Source: Molossus alvarezi (Eukaryota; Chordata; Mammalia; Chiroptera; Molossidae). From it: 64,000 nucleotides of DNA. The translations under genes and the position numbers were made by a program. Below the pieces are notes generated by a model. The model saw nothing but the letters and a program-made list of their open reading frames with translations. It did no database searches and had not been told where the DNA came from. This document shows positions 1 to 10,544 of this stretch, piece after piece (the first letter of the stretch is position 1; each line of letters starts with the position of its first letter). The stretch lies in assembly GCA_037176705.1 (NCBI GenBank), contig CM073895.1:1178001-1242000 (forward strand), given 5' to 3'.

Positions 1-261
1 CAGATGGGGCATCAGACCAGGCCATGGGGAAGCTGGGGACCTGCTCCCTGTAGGAGGACAAGTGTGCTCGTCCCAAGTGGTTCTGGAGCCCACTGGGAGA
101 TTGCAGCAGGTGTGCTGGGCAGCAGGGCTGTACCGTCAGGCGCTGTGCCCCAGCGGGGTCTGTGGCCTGGGTGAGTGGCTGTGCCTGCTGGGCGAGGACC
201 CTGCCTGGGGTCGAGCCTCTGAAGCCCCAGACGCCTGGCCCTCCCCGCCGCCCGCTCCCCG

Positions 262-560
262 AGGTTACAACCGATTTGCCCGAACCATTAAAAAAATTAT
301 ACTCCCAAGTTGAATGATATGCAAATGTAGTCAATTAAGCGAGGGGATTTTAATTAGCAGTTTAAGTTCATGTGTGAAGTGCCTTGCCTTAATTACTTGA
401 CAGTTTTGTTGTAAATTTGCTAAGTTTTTTTTGCAGAACTATCAAAACTGTGATTTTTTTTAACATCCTTGTGTGCAGTAAATGTCGCCCAGCCTGCCTG
501 ACCCTCGCCGATTTTGTCTCCATTTATAAAGGTCTTGAAACTGTGAAAACAAGGTAAGCT
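262..560. promoter_or_regulatory. Candidate conserved enhancer in SKI intron 1
   Basis: This AT-rich island stands out sharply from GC-rich flanks and does not look like any repeat in the window. It is dense in developmental factor sites. There is an octamer ATGCAAAT at 319-326, homeodomain cores TAATTA at 351-356 and TTAATTA at 389-395, and a MEIS/TGIF-type TGACAG core around 398-403. This dense, non-repetitive arrangement is typical of vertebrate conserved noncoding elements near developmental regulators such as SKI. Conservation itself is inferred, not seen. Confidence 0.5.
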
Positions 561-1624
561 GTGGGCTGCCTCCGTGTGGCTCAGCAAGTGAGCTGTTCCG
601 TTCCCCACAGTGTGGCTGGCGTGGGCCTGAGATCTGGATGGAGGGCAGGAGAACCTCCTCCCAGCTTGGGGCTGGCAGCCCGTGGCAGTGGCCCGGCTGG
701 GAAGTGAGCCAGGAGGGCCTGGAATGGGGGTCGGAAGGATCTTGACTGGTGGGGACCATGGAGGAGCAGCAGCCCCGGAGCCCAGCCTGGGAGCTGCGTG
801 GTGAGGGGCTCTGTCCTGTGGGCCTGGCTCCCAGGCCCCTGTGGTGCACACGTGCCGTGGTCCCCGCTGCCTGCTCAGGGACTCTGAATTTTGATGTTCC
901 TTATTGGCCACTCGGGAGGAAGACCCCTGCTGCCTCCCTTGATCAGATCAGAGCACGTGTGCAGGGCTCGGCTCCAGCTCTGGCGGGGTGGGCACGCTCT
1001 GCTCTTCCCGTTGGACACCGTGGGGAGGGTTTGCTTTAATTTCCCTGCGGCCGCCGTCAGGGTGTCTCCAGTCGGAGGTCTGCTGTGGTGGGGAGGCCCC
1101 CGATTTAATTGCTCGACTGAGCTGGGTGCCTCCCGAGCTGCAGTCATTCTGTTTCCTCACGTAAACGTTTATACCTGGGTTGCAGTTTCTGTGCTGGATG
1201 GTGCTCCCCGAGTGCCCACTGTGCGCCCTGGAGGCTGAGGACCCGCAGGGCAGCCCCCAGCACTGCCTGCTGGCTGTGTAAGCAGGTGGGAGGGAAGCAG
1301 TGAGCCTGCAGGGTTGGGGAAGGGGTGTGGTAGTGCCTGGGGCTCGATGGGGGTGGCAGGCGCTGGTGGTGGGCCTCTCACAGGGGATCATGGTGGAGAA
1401 AGCCAGGAAGCTGTGGGGCCACCAGGCTGGCCGATCCCCGAGCGTCACTCCGCAGCAGTGCAGGTGTTCCCCTGCCCCCACCCGGACAGGCCCAGCGAGG
1501 TGCTCTGCAGTGTCACCTGTGGACGGGCCGGTGGGCGAGTGTCAGGTCTCGATGGCACACTCGACGCCTGCGCAGAAGCGGAGCCTGGCTAACGAGCCCG
1601 CGCCCAGCTCAGCCATTAGTGTCC
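561..1624. other. Intronic GC-rich sequence, nothing recognised
   Basis: This stretch of SKI intron 1 has no recognisable exon, interspersed repeat or RNA gene. The short open frames in it overlap on both strands and have no family likeness. Confidence 0.6.
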
Positions 1625-1800
1625 TGCTCATTTTGTTTTATCTAACTCTTCCCTCTTGTTTGCAAGGAGGCTGTGATTTTTTTTAAAGCAAATCCCAGGC
1701 ATCATCCCATTTCATGTTTTTAAATGTTTCAATATCTGTTTAACGCACATGGAGTTGGAAAAAACCTTAACCATGTTGCCGTTCATGTGCCCAACAAAAC
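1625..1800. mobile_element. Old interspersed-repeat remnant, L1-like, family uncertain
   Basis: The run around 1681-1760 (AAAGCAAATCCCAGGCATCA, then an AT-rich stretch) resembles the 3' portions of old mammalian L1 subfamilies as I remember them. The copy is short and heavily decayed. The subfamily and orientation are not secure. Confidence 0.4.
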
Positions 1801-2042
1801 CAGTGGGACTCCTTAGCGCCCGCCGGACCCGCGTTCGGATTCCTGCCATCTCAGGAATGGCCCTTCCGCGGTTCTTTGCAGGGTCTGGGGCCTGTGTGCA
1901 CGCACGCCTGCCTGTGCATGTCTGCGTCTGTGTGCGTGCCCGGCACACTGCGTTCTTGAGCCTCCTGGGGTGTTGAAGGTCTGGGTTCATGCAACATCTA
2001 GGGCATTTGCTTTTCTTGGTATTACAAATGATGCTTCAAGAC

Positions 2043-2169
2043 TTCCCAGCCTGCAACACGGGACAGCCTGGACTGTCAGCTCACATGGCAGTGTGGACTA
2101 TGAGCACGTGTGGACTGTCAGCTCACGGGACAGCTTGGACTGTCAGTACACAGTGGACTGTCAGCTCAT
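2043..2169. repeat. Minisatellite, unit about 25 bp
   Basis: Imperfect head-to-tail copies of a unit built on TGGACTGTCAGCTCAC and CGGGACAGC. Some copies have lost about 9-10 bases, giving mixed long and short units. No coding role is indicated. Confidence 0.75.
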
Positions 2170-2869
2170 GGTGCCTGTTCCTCTCATTGTGGCCTCGGGA
2201 CCCCGTCGTCCCCGTGAGTCTGGACGGGTGTCAAGGCCTGGTCCACAATGTGTGTCTGCTGGCTGTCCCCTGGGGCTCTGGGGCTCCAGTGTGCGGGCCT
2301 TGTGCTGTAGCCCATCTGTCCTTGTGTGTGAGCACGAGAGGGACGCAGAGTCTCGCTGAGCTGGCTCTGAAGTGGTGGCACCGGCTGGCTGTCCCCTGCA
2401 GGGAGGACTTCAAGGGCATCTCCTCCTACACAGGTAGTGTTAGGTGTGGGGGGTGCTTGGAGGAAGGTGAGGCGGGTCAGCTTGGAACTGCCTTGTTTCA
2501 CTGGTTCACACGCGACATGCACATGTGTGTTCCTGAGACATGTGGGTGACTGTGCCCATGTCTCTTGTTCTTTACTGGGGTGGGCGCGTGGCCCACAACA
2601 TGGGTTCCAGGCAGGGCCCTGCGGCACCGTCCGAGGATGGGCTGTGCTGCTCCTTTCTCCTTGTTTCCTTGGGGGGCTCTAGTCCCCAGGGATGCAGGGC
2701 CTTCTAAAGGGTCTCGATTTACGTGTCACCAGTGTTTGCTCCAAATGCTGGTCCAGTTTCCATGCGTGGGGGGTTAAGAAACTGCCCGTGTTCCTGCCGT
2801 CACTCAGCCTTAGGGGTGATGTCATCTGGAATGCAGGCTCCCCTGGCTGTGCAGACGTCACCTCCATCC
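2170..2869. other. Intronic sequence, nothing recognised
   Basis: GC-rich SKI intron 1 sequence between a minisatellite and an L1 fragment. No exon-like segment or repeat was recognised. Confidence 0.55.
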
Positions 2870-3252
2870 TCCCAGAACTTTCCACCTTCCTGAACTGAAC
2901 CTCTTTCCCCCTAAGCTCTCCCTCCGCCGCTTCCCCTGCCCCCACCCCACCGCCTACTCCCTGTGTCTTATTCTGACCCCTCCAGGGACTCCTGAGCAGG
3001 TCACAGCGTTTGTCCTTCCGAGTCTGGTTTATTTCACGGAGCAGACGGCCTCTGGGTCCACCCGCGTCGCAGTGTCTCAGAGCTGCCTGCCGTTCTAAGG
3101 CTGGATACTCCAGAGTGTGGACTGACCACGCTGTCTGTCGGTCCTTCAGTCCACCCGCATCGCAGCGTCTTAGAGCCTTCTTAAGCCTGGGTGGTAGTCC
3201 AGCGCGCGGGGCTGGGTTGTGCAGTAACTCTGTATTTAATTTTATTTTTTTA

Positions 3253-3457
3253 ATCCTCACCTGAGGATACTTTTTTCCATTTTATCTTCTGAGAGAGACG
3301 TTGATGGAGAGAGACATCGACTGGTTGCCTCCCACACAACCCCGACCAGGGCCAGGGACGAACCGAAACCGAGGCATGTTGCCCTTGGCCAGAATCGAAC
3401 CTGCGACTCTTTGGTCCGCGGGCCGACGCTCTAACCGCTGAGCCAGCCAGCCAGGGT
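3253..3457 (-). mobile_element. VES-type tRNA-derived SINE
   Basis: Reverse-oriented bat SINE. The tRNA-like head is at the right end (GAGCCAGCCAGCCAGGG, with GAATCGAACC as the complement of the B box) and the CCTCACCTGAGGATA tail motif is at the left. It interrupts the surrounding L1 fragment. Confidence 0.85.
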
Positions 3458-3631
3458 GTGCTTAGTTTTGGAGGAGCTACCGCACCACTTACTGAGTGCC
3501 AGCACCAGTTTACGACCCACTGGCAGTACACAGGTCCTGACTTCCGTCTCTCGCTGACACCTGCTATTCTCTTATTGTATGGCAGCATCCTTGGGGCACG
3601 AGGGCGTCACACTGGGTTTTGTTTGTTTTTA

Positions 3632-3792
3632 AGCTTCCATCGACTGATCTTAGAGAGAGAGAGAGATGTCAACCTGTTACTACACTGTGTACGCACCCAT
3701 TCATTGGAAACTGTTCGCGTGTGCCCTGTCAGATCGAACCCACAACCTCGGTGCATCGGGTTGGCACTCTAACGGCTGTGCCGCCCAGCTGA
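3632..3792 (-). mobile_element. Degenerate VES-type SINE
   Basis: The left end has a short GAGAGAGAGA tract. The right end has the decayed tRNA-like part (CAGATCGAACCCACAACCTCGG, then GCACTCTAACGGCTGTGCC). It is more diverged than its neighbour at 3253-3457. Confidence 0.7.
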
Positions 3793-3965
3793 GGCCTCAC
3801 TGAGGGTTGAGTTGCGGGTCCCGGTGATCTGCGATGTTGAGCATCTTGTCACGTGTTTATTGACCACATGTCCGTCATCTTCGGAGAAACGCCTGTCCGA
3901 GTCCCTTGCCCTCTTTTGAGTTGGGCTGTTTTGTTTTGTTTGGCTGTAGGCGTTCTCAGTGCGCT

Positions 3966-5074
3966 GTGGGTATTAAGCCCGTCACACGTGGCTGGTCCCC
4001 GGTGTCCTGCCTGTGTCACGGTTTCGTCTGTTGCTGGAAACCAGGCCTTGGGACGCTGGGGCCGGAGCAGCTCTGCTGGAGACCCGTGTCTTGAAGAGGA
4101 GACCCCGGTTGCCCCGAGCCCCTGCCTGTTGGAGGTGACAGTGGCCTGCTGGAGCGGGGGCTGCTGGCGGCCTGGGGGGGGTCTCACGGTGGGTGTGCGG
4201 CAGCAAGCTGACCCGAGTGTGGATGTCATGTGCTGTGCAGCCCCTACTGTGTGCCCAACCTGCGGCCGCCCAGAGAGCCCTGGAGGGAACTGGCGGAGGG
4301 CCACGGGGTCAGTCGGTGGCCGTGGCTGCCTTTGCTCCTGGGGAGGCTTGTGGTGTGTGCCTCAGCGGGGGAGGGGGCAGCAGGAGGGCCTCAGGCTCCC
4401 GAGGGGCGACCTGCGAGCCCTCGCACACCTTTCTCTCCTCCGAAGCCTCGGTCCTGCCAGTTTCTGTAGAAAGTTTTTTAGAAAATATCGGAGGGAGGAT
4501 GGACTGCCCGAGAGGGATCCTGCTCACCCCAAAGGTTTGCCGTCCTTTCTCTGTAATCTCAGCACTCAGTGTGTTGGACCCAGAGCAAGGAGACGGCCAC
4601 CCCTGCCCGGGACAGCTGCACCCTGATTGGCAGGCGGAGGGCCGCTGGGGCGTGTGTGGCGGGCCTGCAGCCAGTCCAGCTCCGCTCAGGAAAGCTGGGA
4701 GCCTGGGAAGCCCATGCTGGGCCCCTGGCCACTCTTCCTTGCTTGGCCTCTGACCCCACAGCTCACGGCCCTCTCAGGCTTGCAGGCCCAGGCCTGTTCT
4801 CGGCCACGAGTTGCACTGGTTCGGCTCGCTGGCTACAGGAGGCCGTGGTGACAGGTGGCCTGGCTGAGGCTGGTCCTTCCAGGAGGGCTGCCTGCTGCTG
4901 AGCTCCGGCACCTCGAGGGGAGGGGAGCCGCTCAAGTGACTGTGGCCATGAGGCTCAAAGGGGAGCCAGGCCCCTCCCCCAGCCCCGAGGGGCTTGCCTG
5001 CTGCCTCTCAGGGCATTGGGGCCTGGAGGACGGGCGGTGCCCACGCTGCCCACAGCCCCCTCCCTGGGCTGCGC
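3966..5074. other. Intronic GC-rich sequence, nothing recognised
   Basis: No exon, RNA gene or interspersed repeat was recognised. The overlapping open frames on both strands fit low stop density in GC-rich DNA. Confidence 0.55.
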
Positions 5075-5320
5075 TGATTGAGCTGGTGACTCAGCCACGG
5101 CAGCCGTTTCCGTTACTTGGTTTCTAAAGGCTCGGTCCTGGCCGCCTGCGTCTGTGCAGGCCTGGACCCCAGGGCGGAGGGCGGGCTCCTGGCTGGGTGG
5201 CCTCCGCTCTTGTCCAACTTGTCTAGCTGTTGAATATTAATGAGGGCGGGGGCGTGAGGGCGGCACCCCCAGGGGCTCCTTGAAAGGAGGGGGCCTCGAT
5301 TTTTGTTTTGCAAAACTGTT
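5075..5320. promoter_or_regulatory. Possible regulatory element in SKI intron 1
   Basis: It contains an AP-1/NRF2-like TGACTCAGCC (about 5086-5095), an AT-rich homeobox-like GTTGAATATTAATGAGG (about 5229-5245) and a TTTTGTTTTGCAAAACTG segment, in otherwise non-repetitive sequence. The clustering is suggestive only; conservation was not tested. Confidence 0.3.
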
Positions 5321-8300
5321 GGGGCCCTACGAGCTGGTGGGGGCGAGGCCACAGCCTGGAGTCTGAAGGAAGGCCCTGCGCTGGAGCCGGGCCTCAGGGT
5401 GGCTCTTTGTGCCTGAGTTACAGCCGGTGCAGCGCTCAGGCCCCTCGCTCGCTGCCCGCCGCCGGCTGCGAAGCAGAAGTCCCTCTCTCCAGCTCTGATT
5501 TGACCTCCTTCCTTCCCCATCTGCGCGGTGCAAGTAGGAGGTGGTGTAATTTCTGGTATTTCTGGCCAAGGAGAAGTTTCTAGAAGTGTGCGCATCGGTG
5601 GTTAGGGTGTGGACTCGCTGGGCCTGGGCCCTGGCTTCGCCAGTTCCTCACTCCCGGGTCTTGGGGTGATGCTGCTTCCCGGCTGCATGGTGGCCCTCCC
5701 CGCAGCCTGCCAGCCAGTCGGGTGGACGCCAGCAGGTGCTGGGAGAGGAACACAGAGGTGTGCAGCAGCAGGTGCGGGAGTGGACTGAGGCCTGTGCTGT
5801 CCACTGTTGATGTGCCCACAGTGGCTACCCCTGACGGGGACCCCCAAGGTCTCGGCCAGCTTCCCCAGGTGCATCTGCAGTGTGGCCACACAGCCCCTGT
5901 CCCCACCGCAGGGGTGCTGCTGGGAGCCCCCGTTCCAGAAGCCCTGCTGCGCAGGTGGACGTCCGTGCCAGCGAGCCGGTGCTGGGACAGGCTCGGGGTC
6001 ACTCCTCTGCCAAGTGCGCCCCTCACACGGGGCCGTGGCCAAAGGGAAGGCTGCCCGCTTTCCGGTGCACAGCAAGGCAGGGGGGCGGGCTTTCAAGCAG
6101 GACGGCTTTTGGTAAATGTGCCAACGGGTGCGCCCCAGCCTGACCTGAATGGGGTGAAACTGAGCCCGGGGCAGCTCTTACTGAGAAAAGTGAGGCTTTT
6201 CAGAAAACGGAAAAACCTCATGGAGAACCCACTTACAGGCTTGGTTTCCTGCCTCGCTGTCTGTGGGCGTCGGTTGGGGGTTTGGGGGGAAGAACCAGTG
6301 CAGCAGGTTCCCGGATTCCCCTGCCAGGCCAGGCGGGCCTCTGGGTCCCCAGCACCTGGATTCCTGGACCGCTGTACCCGGGGTTGCTGTGGAATCTGAG
6401 CTCCGCTTCGATCCTGAGCTTTTGTCACAGGCTGGGAAGTTTGGCGTTTTCACAGTTAGGTGTGACACTGTTGCTTTCTGGGGCTTCTGCTTTGCATGCG
6501 ACTCAGACGCGGAGGGCATTCGTGTTCCTGCTCAGCCAACCGAGGCTTGGTCCCCGAGCACCTGGTACGTGTTCTCGGTACGTGTCCCTGTGTGTTCCCA
6601 GGTGTCCACGGTGTGGTGTGGGCTGCCTCCTGGCCTCTGCTCGCTTTGTGTTGTATTCTGAACTGTCTTCCAGCCTCTGGTGAGGCTGTGAGCGTACCAC
6701 CCACGGAGGCCCACGGCTGCGGGTGTCTGGACACGTGGGCGCTCACGAGAGTGTGCGTCCCTCATCACGGGTCTCAGTGTGGCCACAGCATGCTGACCAC
6801 CTGGGGCCCTGCAGCTCAGCCCCGCCTGCCCGATGTCCCACCTGGCCCTTTCACAGCTGTTGGCTCCTGCCCAGGACCCAGCAGGAGGTGCCTCTCTGTC
6901 CGGAGCCCTTCTCCTTCTGGGCCCCTCACCACCTGACAACACTGGTGCATTGGGAGGGCGGGGGCTGTCCTGTGGATTGTGCCTCCTGTTGGGGTGCCTG
7001 GCATGTCCTCCAGTGGGACGCATAGGTGGCGTTTGGTGGGAGCCCAGCAGCGTCGTCATGTTCTCCCCAGCGCTCCGACCTAGCTTGTGGGTGGCGTTGC
7101 CTGTCCCCTCCCTGGTTAATAAGTGACCAGTCAGGAGACTTTGGACCCTGTTGGCATCCTGTCCCCATGGACTTGCTCCCAGTGGGTTCAGTGTCCCTCA
7201 GGGTCCGGCCTGACCCCATCAGGCGGCCGCCCTGTGCTTGCCCTCCCTCTGTGTTGCCACGGTCAGTCTCTGCCCCAGCTCGGCCACGCTGAAGACCTTA
7301 CTTGTTCCTCTTGAACACCTACTGGGGCCCAGTCCCTCCCGGTCTCTTTTCCCAGAGGACCCCCCATACCTCCTGGCAGTGTGTGAGGCCCATCCGTTCC
7401 TGAACCGATTGCTGTGGGGGAACCAGACCACCAGGGTGGTGTGGCGAGCTCTGGCTGCCTTTCCGGAAGAGGGTGTGCCCTTGGCATGGCCTGACTGCCC
7501 AGGTCCTTTCGGCCCTGCAGGGGTGAGCAGGCTCCCGACAGGTGCCCGTGGCAGCTGGGGCGGCTACCCCCAGTTCCCAGGCCTGTGCTGGGCACACGTG
7601 GCCTCCCAGGGAGCAGCTTGGGCCCTGGACCGCACCGCCTGGCACTGTGTGGGGTCCCTAGATGCCTCGTGCCTGCTCATGGCTTCTGTGCACGTGAGCT
7701 GCTGACCTGGGAGTAATCAACGCCAGAACGAGAAGCAGAGACCAGCACCTCAGCGGCCTGCGGCTGCCGGGTTGACAGGCCGCACGGCGTGGACCTTGCT
7801 CTCGGCCGTGCCGCCCTGAGCTGGACCAGGCCGTGGCTCGGCTCTCTCAGAGGGAGCCTCCAGGGCTCGGCTCCTCGGGAGAAGGCTGTGGGCACCGAGC
7901 CTCAGGAGGGGCGAGGCCTGCCTGGCTGGAAGGAGGGCAGGGCAGGGTTCGATGAGGTGCGCTGGGCCTGAGCCTGCGGGCACGGGCCGGGACAGGTGTC
8001 TCCAACTCCAGCCTCCACACCCAGCAGGAGTGGTGTCGTGGGGGCACCCGGCCAGGGGTCACGTCCTCCCTGGAGCAGTCCCCTGCCGTGGCCTCTGTGA
8101 CAGGAGGAGGGTGTGAGCTGGTCTGTCCTCAGCACGCGCACGCTGAGGCTGAGGGCGCCATGTGAACTCCAGCTCTCGAGTCCTCCGCACACACGCCGCT
8201 GTCCAGCCATCAGACCGGCAGGAACAGGCCCCCGTGAAAGGAGGGGGAGATGAGACTCGATGCCCCGTTAGCAGGCCTTGGCCGGGCCTAGTGCTGTTGG

Positions 8301-9845
8301 TCCCTGCGTGTCCTGGGTCAGCTGGCCATCTGGGGAGACAAGGTTCTTCGCTCTGCTCGGCCCCACACACAGGGTCTGTGGCCTGCTTGACGTCAGGTCT
8401 GAGGGGCTGCCCTTGCCCAGAAACCATCCCAGGCCCCACGTGCCTGGCCACGGGCTGCCGCCTCGAGGGTGGTCTTGCCCTCTCCCAGAGGCGAGCCATT
8501 GTGGGCACTCGGCTCCCTCCAGAGTGCCAGGTGCAAAGACAGCCAGCCTGGCTGGGCTGCTGGGAAGACCCAGCTGTGGTGGAGGGGGTGAGGGCCACCC
8601 CCAGCTTGCAGGTTCCTTCCCGGGCCTGGCACGTTCGTGAGTGGCCTCCCAGTGGGCCCAGGGGACAGCTCTGTTTCTCTGAGCCACTTCGATACATGTG
8701 GGAGGTGCTTGTAGATTCTGAAGGTTCTAGAAGGTTCAGCGCATAGATAGGTCGCAGTCTGTTGGGCTGCACCTGCTCGGAGTGTGGCTGGGCAGGTCCA
8801 GGCTCTCCCTGCTGCAGCGCCCCGGCCTGTCCTCAGGTCGGTCCCCAGAGGGATGTCATTGGGCCTGAGGACAGGGCTGTCACATGGTGGTGCTGGTGGA
8901 AGGAGCCGCCCCAGGTCCTCCCGCCTCACCCCGGTGCCCCTCCGAGGCACAAGGTGCAGGGGGACCCCCCTCCCCCTCGCGACCATCTCATCATCTCCCT
9001 GTGCTTCCAGCAGCCCTGCCGTGGCGCCGCTGCGTCCCAGGACTCGCGCACCGGAAGCTGCAGGGCCTGTGATTGTGAGTCTGCTGGTGGCCTTTCACTG
9101 TGATCTCCTCGGGGCACAGCCCGGCTGTCCTGTGTGCACTGCTGGCCCTCGCTGCTCCTCTGGGCACGCGCTCAGGGGGCCAGGGGTGGGGCTCGGAACC
9201 TCTTCTCCTGATGCCCTCCCTGTCCAGGCCGATGGCTCTGGCTGTGGTGGGCACCGGCAGGTGGGACTGGGTGGCACAGCTGTGGCAGCTCTTCCTGCAG
9301 ATGCCTGTTCCCTGCCGAGGCGCGGGCAGCCTTCAGCCTTCAGCCCCGCGCTGCCCAGCGAGGCCCGCGCCACCGTGCCCGGCCCCGGCTCGCTGGCGGT
9401 GCTGCTTCATGTTCGCAGCTCAAGGGGTTGGCACTTGTCCCTCTTGCGCAGCGGGCACTCCTTTTACTTGCACTGGTACGTGAGGCGTCTGTGGACAAGG
9501 TCTGCGGCTGAAGGGCTAAGGGCGAGGCCCGGCGTCCCCGCCCAGTCCTCCCGGCTGGTCCTGCAGCAGGGCTTTCCCCTGGCCCCTTGCTCTTCCTTCT
9601 GTTGACCCGTTTGTCACCTGTGCTGCCGGTCCTGTAGGCCGTGCCTGCCACCTGTCCGGGCCTGCCACCTCCCGGCTCAAGTTGTGACACATTCATCCAT
9701 TGTGCCGGTTGTTGTTGTTATGACTGTGGGGCTGTGCTCACCCTGACCGGTACGGGTGTTCTGACCTCACTTCCTGTCGGCTCTGGCCTGGGTCCTGCAG
9801 TTCTGAGCTCATTTCCTGTCTGTCCCTGGGAGTCCCCAAGTTCTT
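5321..9845. other. Long GC-rich intronic stretch, nothing recognised
   Basis: About 4.5 kb of SKI intron 1 in which I recognise no coding exon, SINE, L1 or RNA gene. Around 6160-6240 there is a short A-rich patch (GAAAAGTGAGGCTTTTCAG) that might be conserved, but nothing identifies it. Confidence 0.5.
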
Positions 9846-10053
9846 GCACTTATTTATTTTTAACATAGTTCTATTGATTTTTTTTTTTTAGTGAGAGAGG
9901 ATGGGAGAGGCAGAAACAAGGATCGGCCGCCTCCTGCACGCCCCCTACTGGAGATCGAACCCACAGCCTGGGCCTGTGTCCTGACTGGGAATCGAACCGG
10001 GACCTCTCAGTCCATGGGACGACGCCCAGTCCACTGAGCCATACTGACCAGTC
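9846..10053 (-). mobile_element. VES-type SINE
   Basis: Reverse-oriented SINE: an AT-rich tail at 9850-9890, a GAGAGAGG tract, a CGCCTCCTGCACGCCCC core, then GAATCGAACC and CACTGAGCCATACTGACCAG at the head. Approximate 12-bp flanking repeats are at 9834-9845 and 10055-10066. Confidence 0.8.
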
Positions 10054-10102
10054 TCCCCTAGTTCTTCTTTAAAAAAAAGGTTTTTTTAAAAAAAATTCTT
10101 AT

Positions 10103-10314
10103 CCAGCTGGTGTGGCTCAGCAGTTGAGCATCAGTCCATGCACCAAGAGGTCGCCGGTTTGATTTCTAGTCAGGGCACGTGCCCAGGTTGTGGGCCCGAT
10201 CCCCAGTGGGGGGCATGCAGGAGGCGGCCAGTCAGTGTTCTCTCTCATTGATGTCTCTGTCTGTCTCTCCCTCTCCCTTCCTCTCTCTCTAAAATCAGTG
10301 AAGAAAAAAAAAAA
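10103..10314 (+). mobile_element. VES-type SINE, 'AGAGGTCGCCGGTT' subtype
   Basis: Forward-oriented SINE with head CCAGCTGGTGTGGCTCAG, a B-box region around GGTCGCCGGTTTGATTTC, GGGCATGCAGGAGGCGGCC, then a pyrimidine tract and an A-rich tail at 10298-10313. It lies head-outward next to a reverse SINE. Confidence 0.85.
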
Positions 10315-10544
10315 TCCTCACTCAAGGCTATTATCTCCATTGATCTTTAGACACAAAGGGAGGAAGGAAGGGGGAGAACGAGAGAAACACCAACATGAGA
10401 CACATGCATTGGTTGCCTCTGCACCACCCCGACCAGGGCTGGGATCAAACCTACAACCGAGGTACATGTCCTGGACTGGGAATCGAACCTGAGACTCTTG
10501 GGTCTGCAGGCCAACACTAACCACTGAGCAGAAGTGGCCAGGGC
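10315..10544 (-). mobile_element. VES-type SINE
   Basis: Reverse-oriented SINE starting with CCTCACTCAAGG and a GA-rich tract. It ends with GGGAATCGAACCTGAGACTC and AGAAGTGGCCAGGGC. With the preceding forward SINE it forms a tail-to-tail inverted pair with almost no spacer. Confidence 0.85.

Larger units (their letters stand above)
2870..3965 (-). mobile_element. L1 fragment, antisense, split by two SINEs
   Basis: The + strand follows the familiar antisense order of an old L1 3' region. It begins with a C-rich tract (about 2900-2960), then a block like 'tctggtttatttcac' at about 3022. After the first SINE comes the 'accagttt...cagtacacagg' block at about 3505. After the second SINE comes the segment running 'gatgttgagcatcttgtcacgtg' to 'gagtcccttgccctc' (about 3833-3915). 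Many substitutions show that the copy is ancient. It carries no usable reading frame. Confidence 0.7.
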
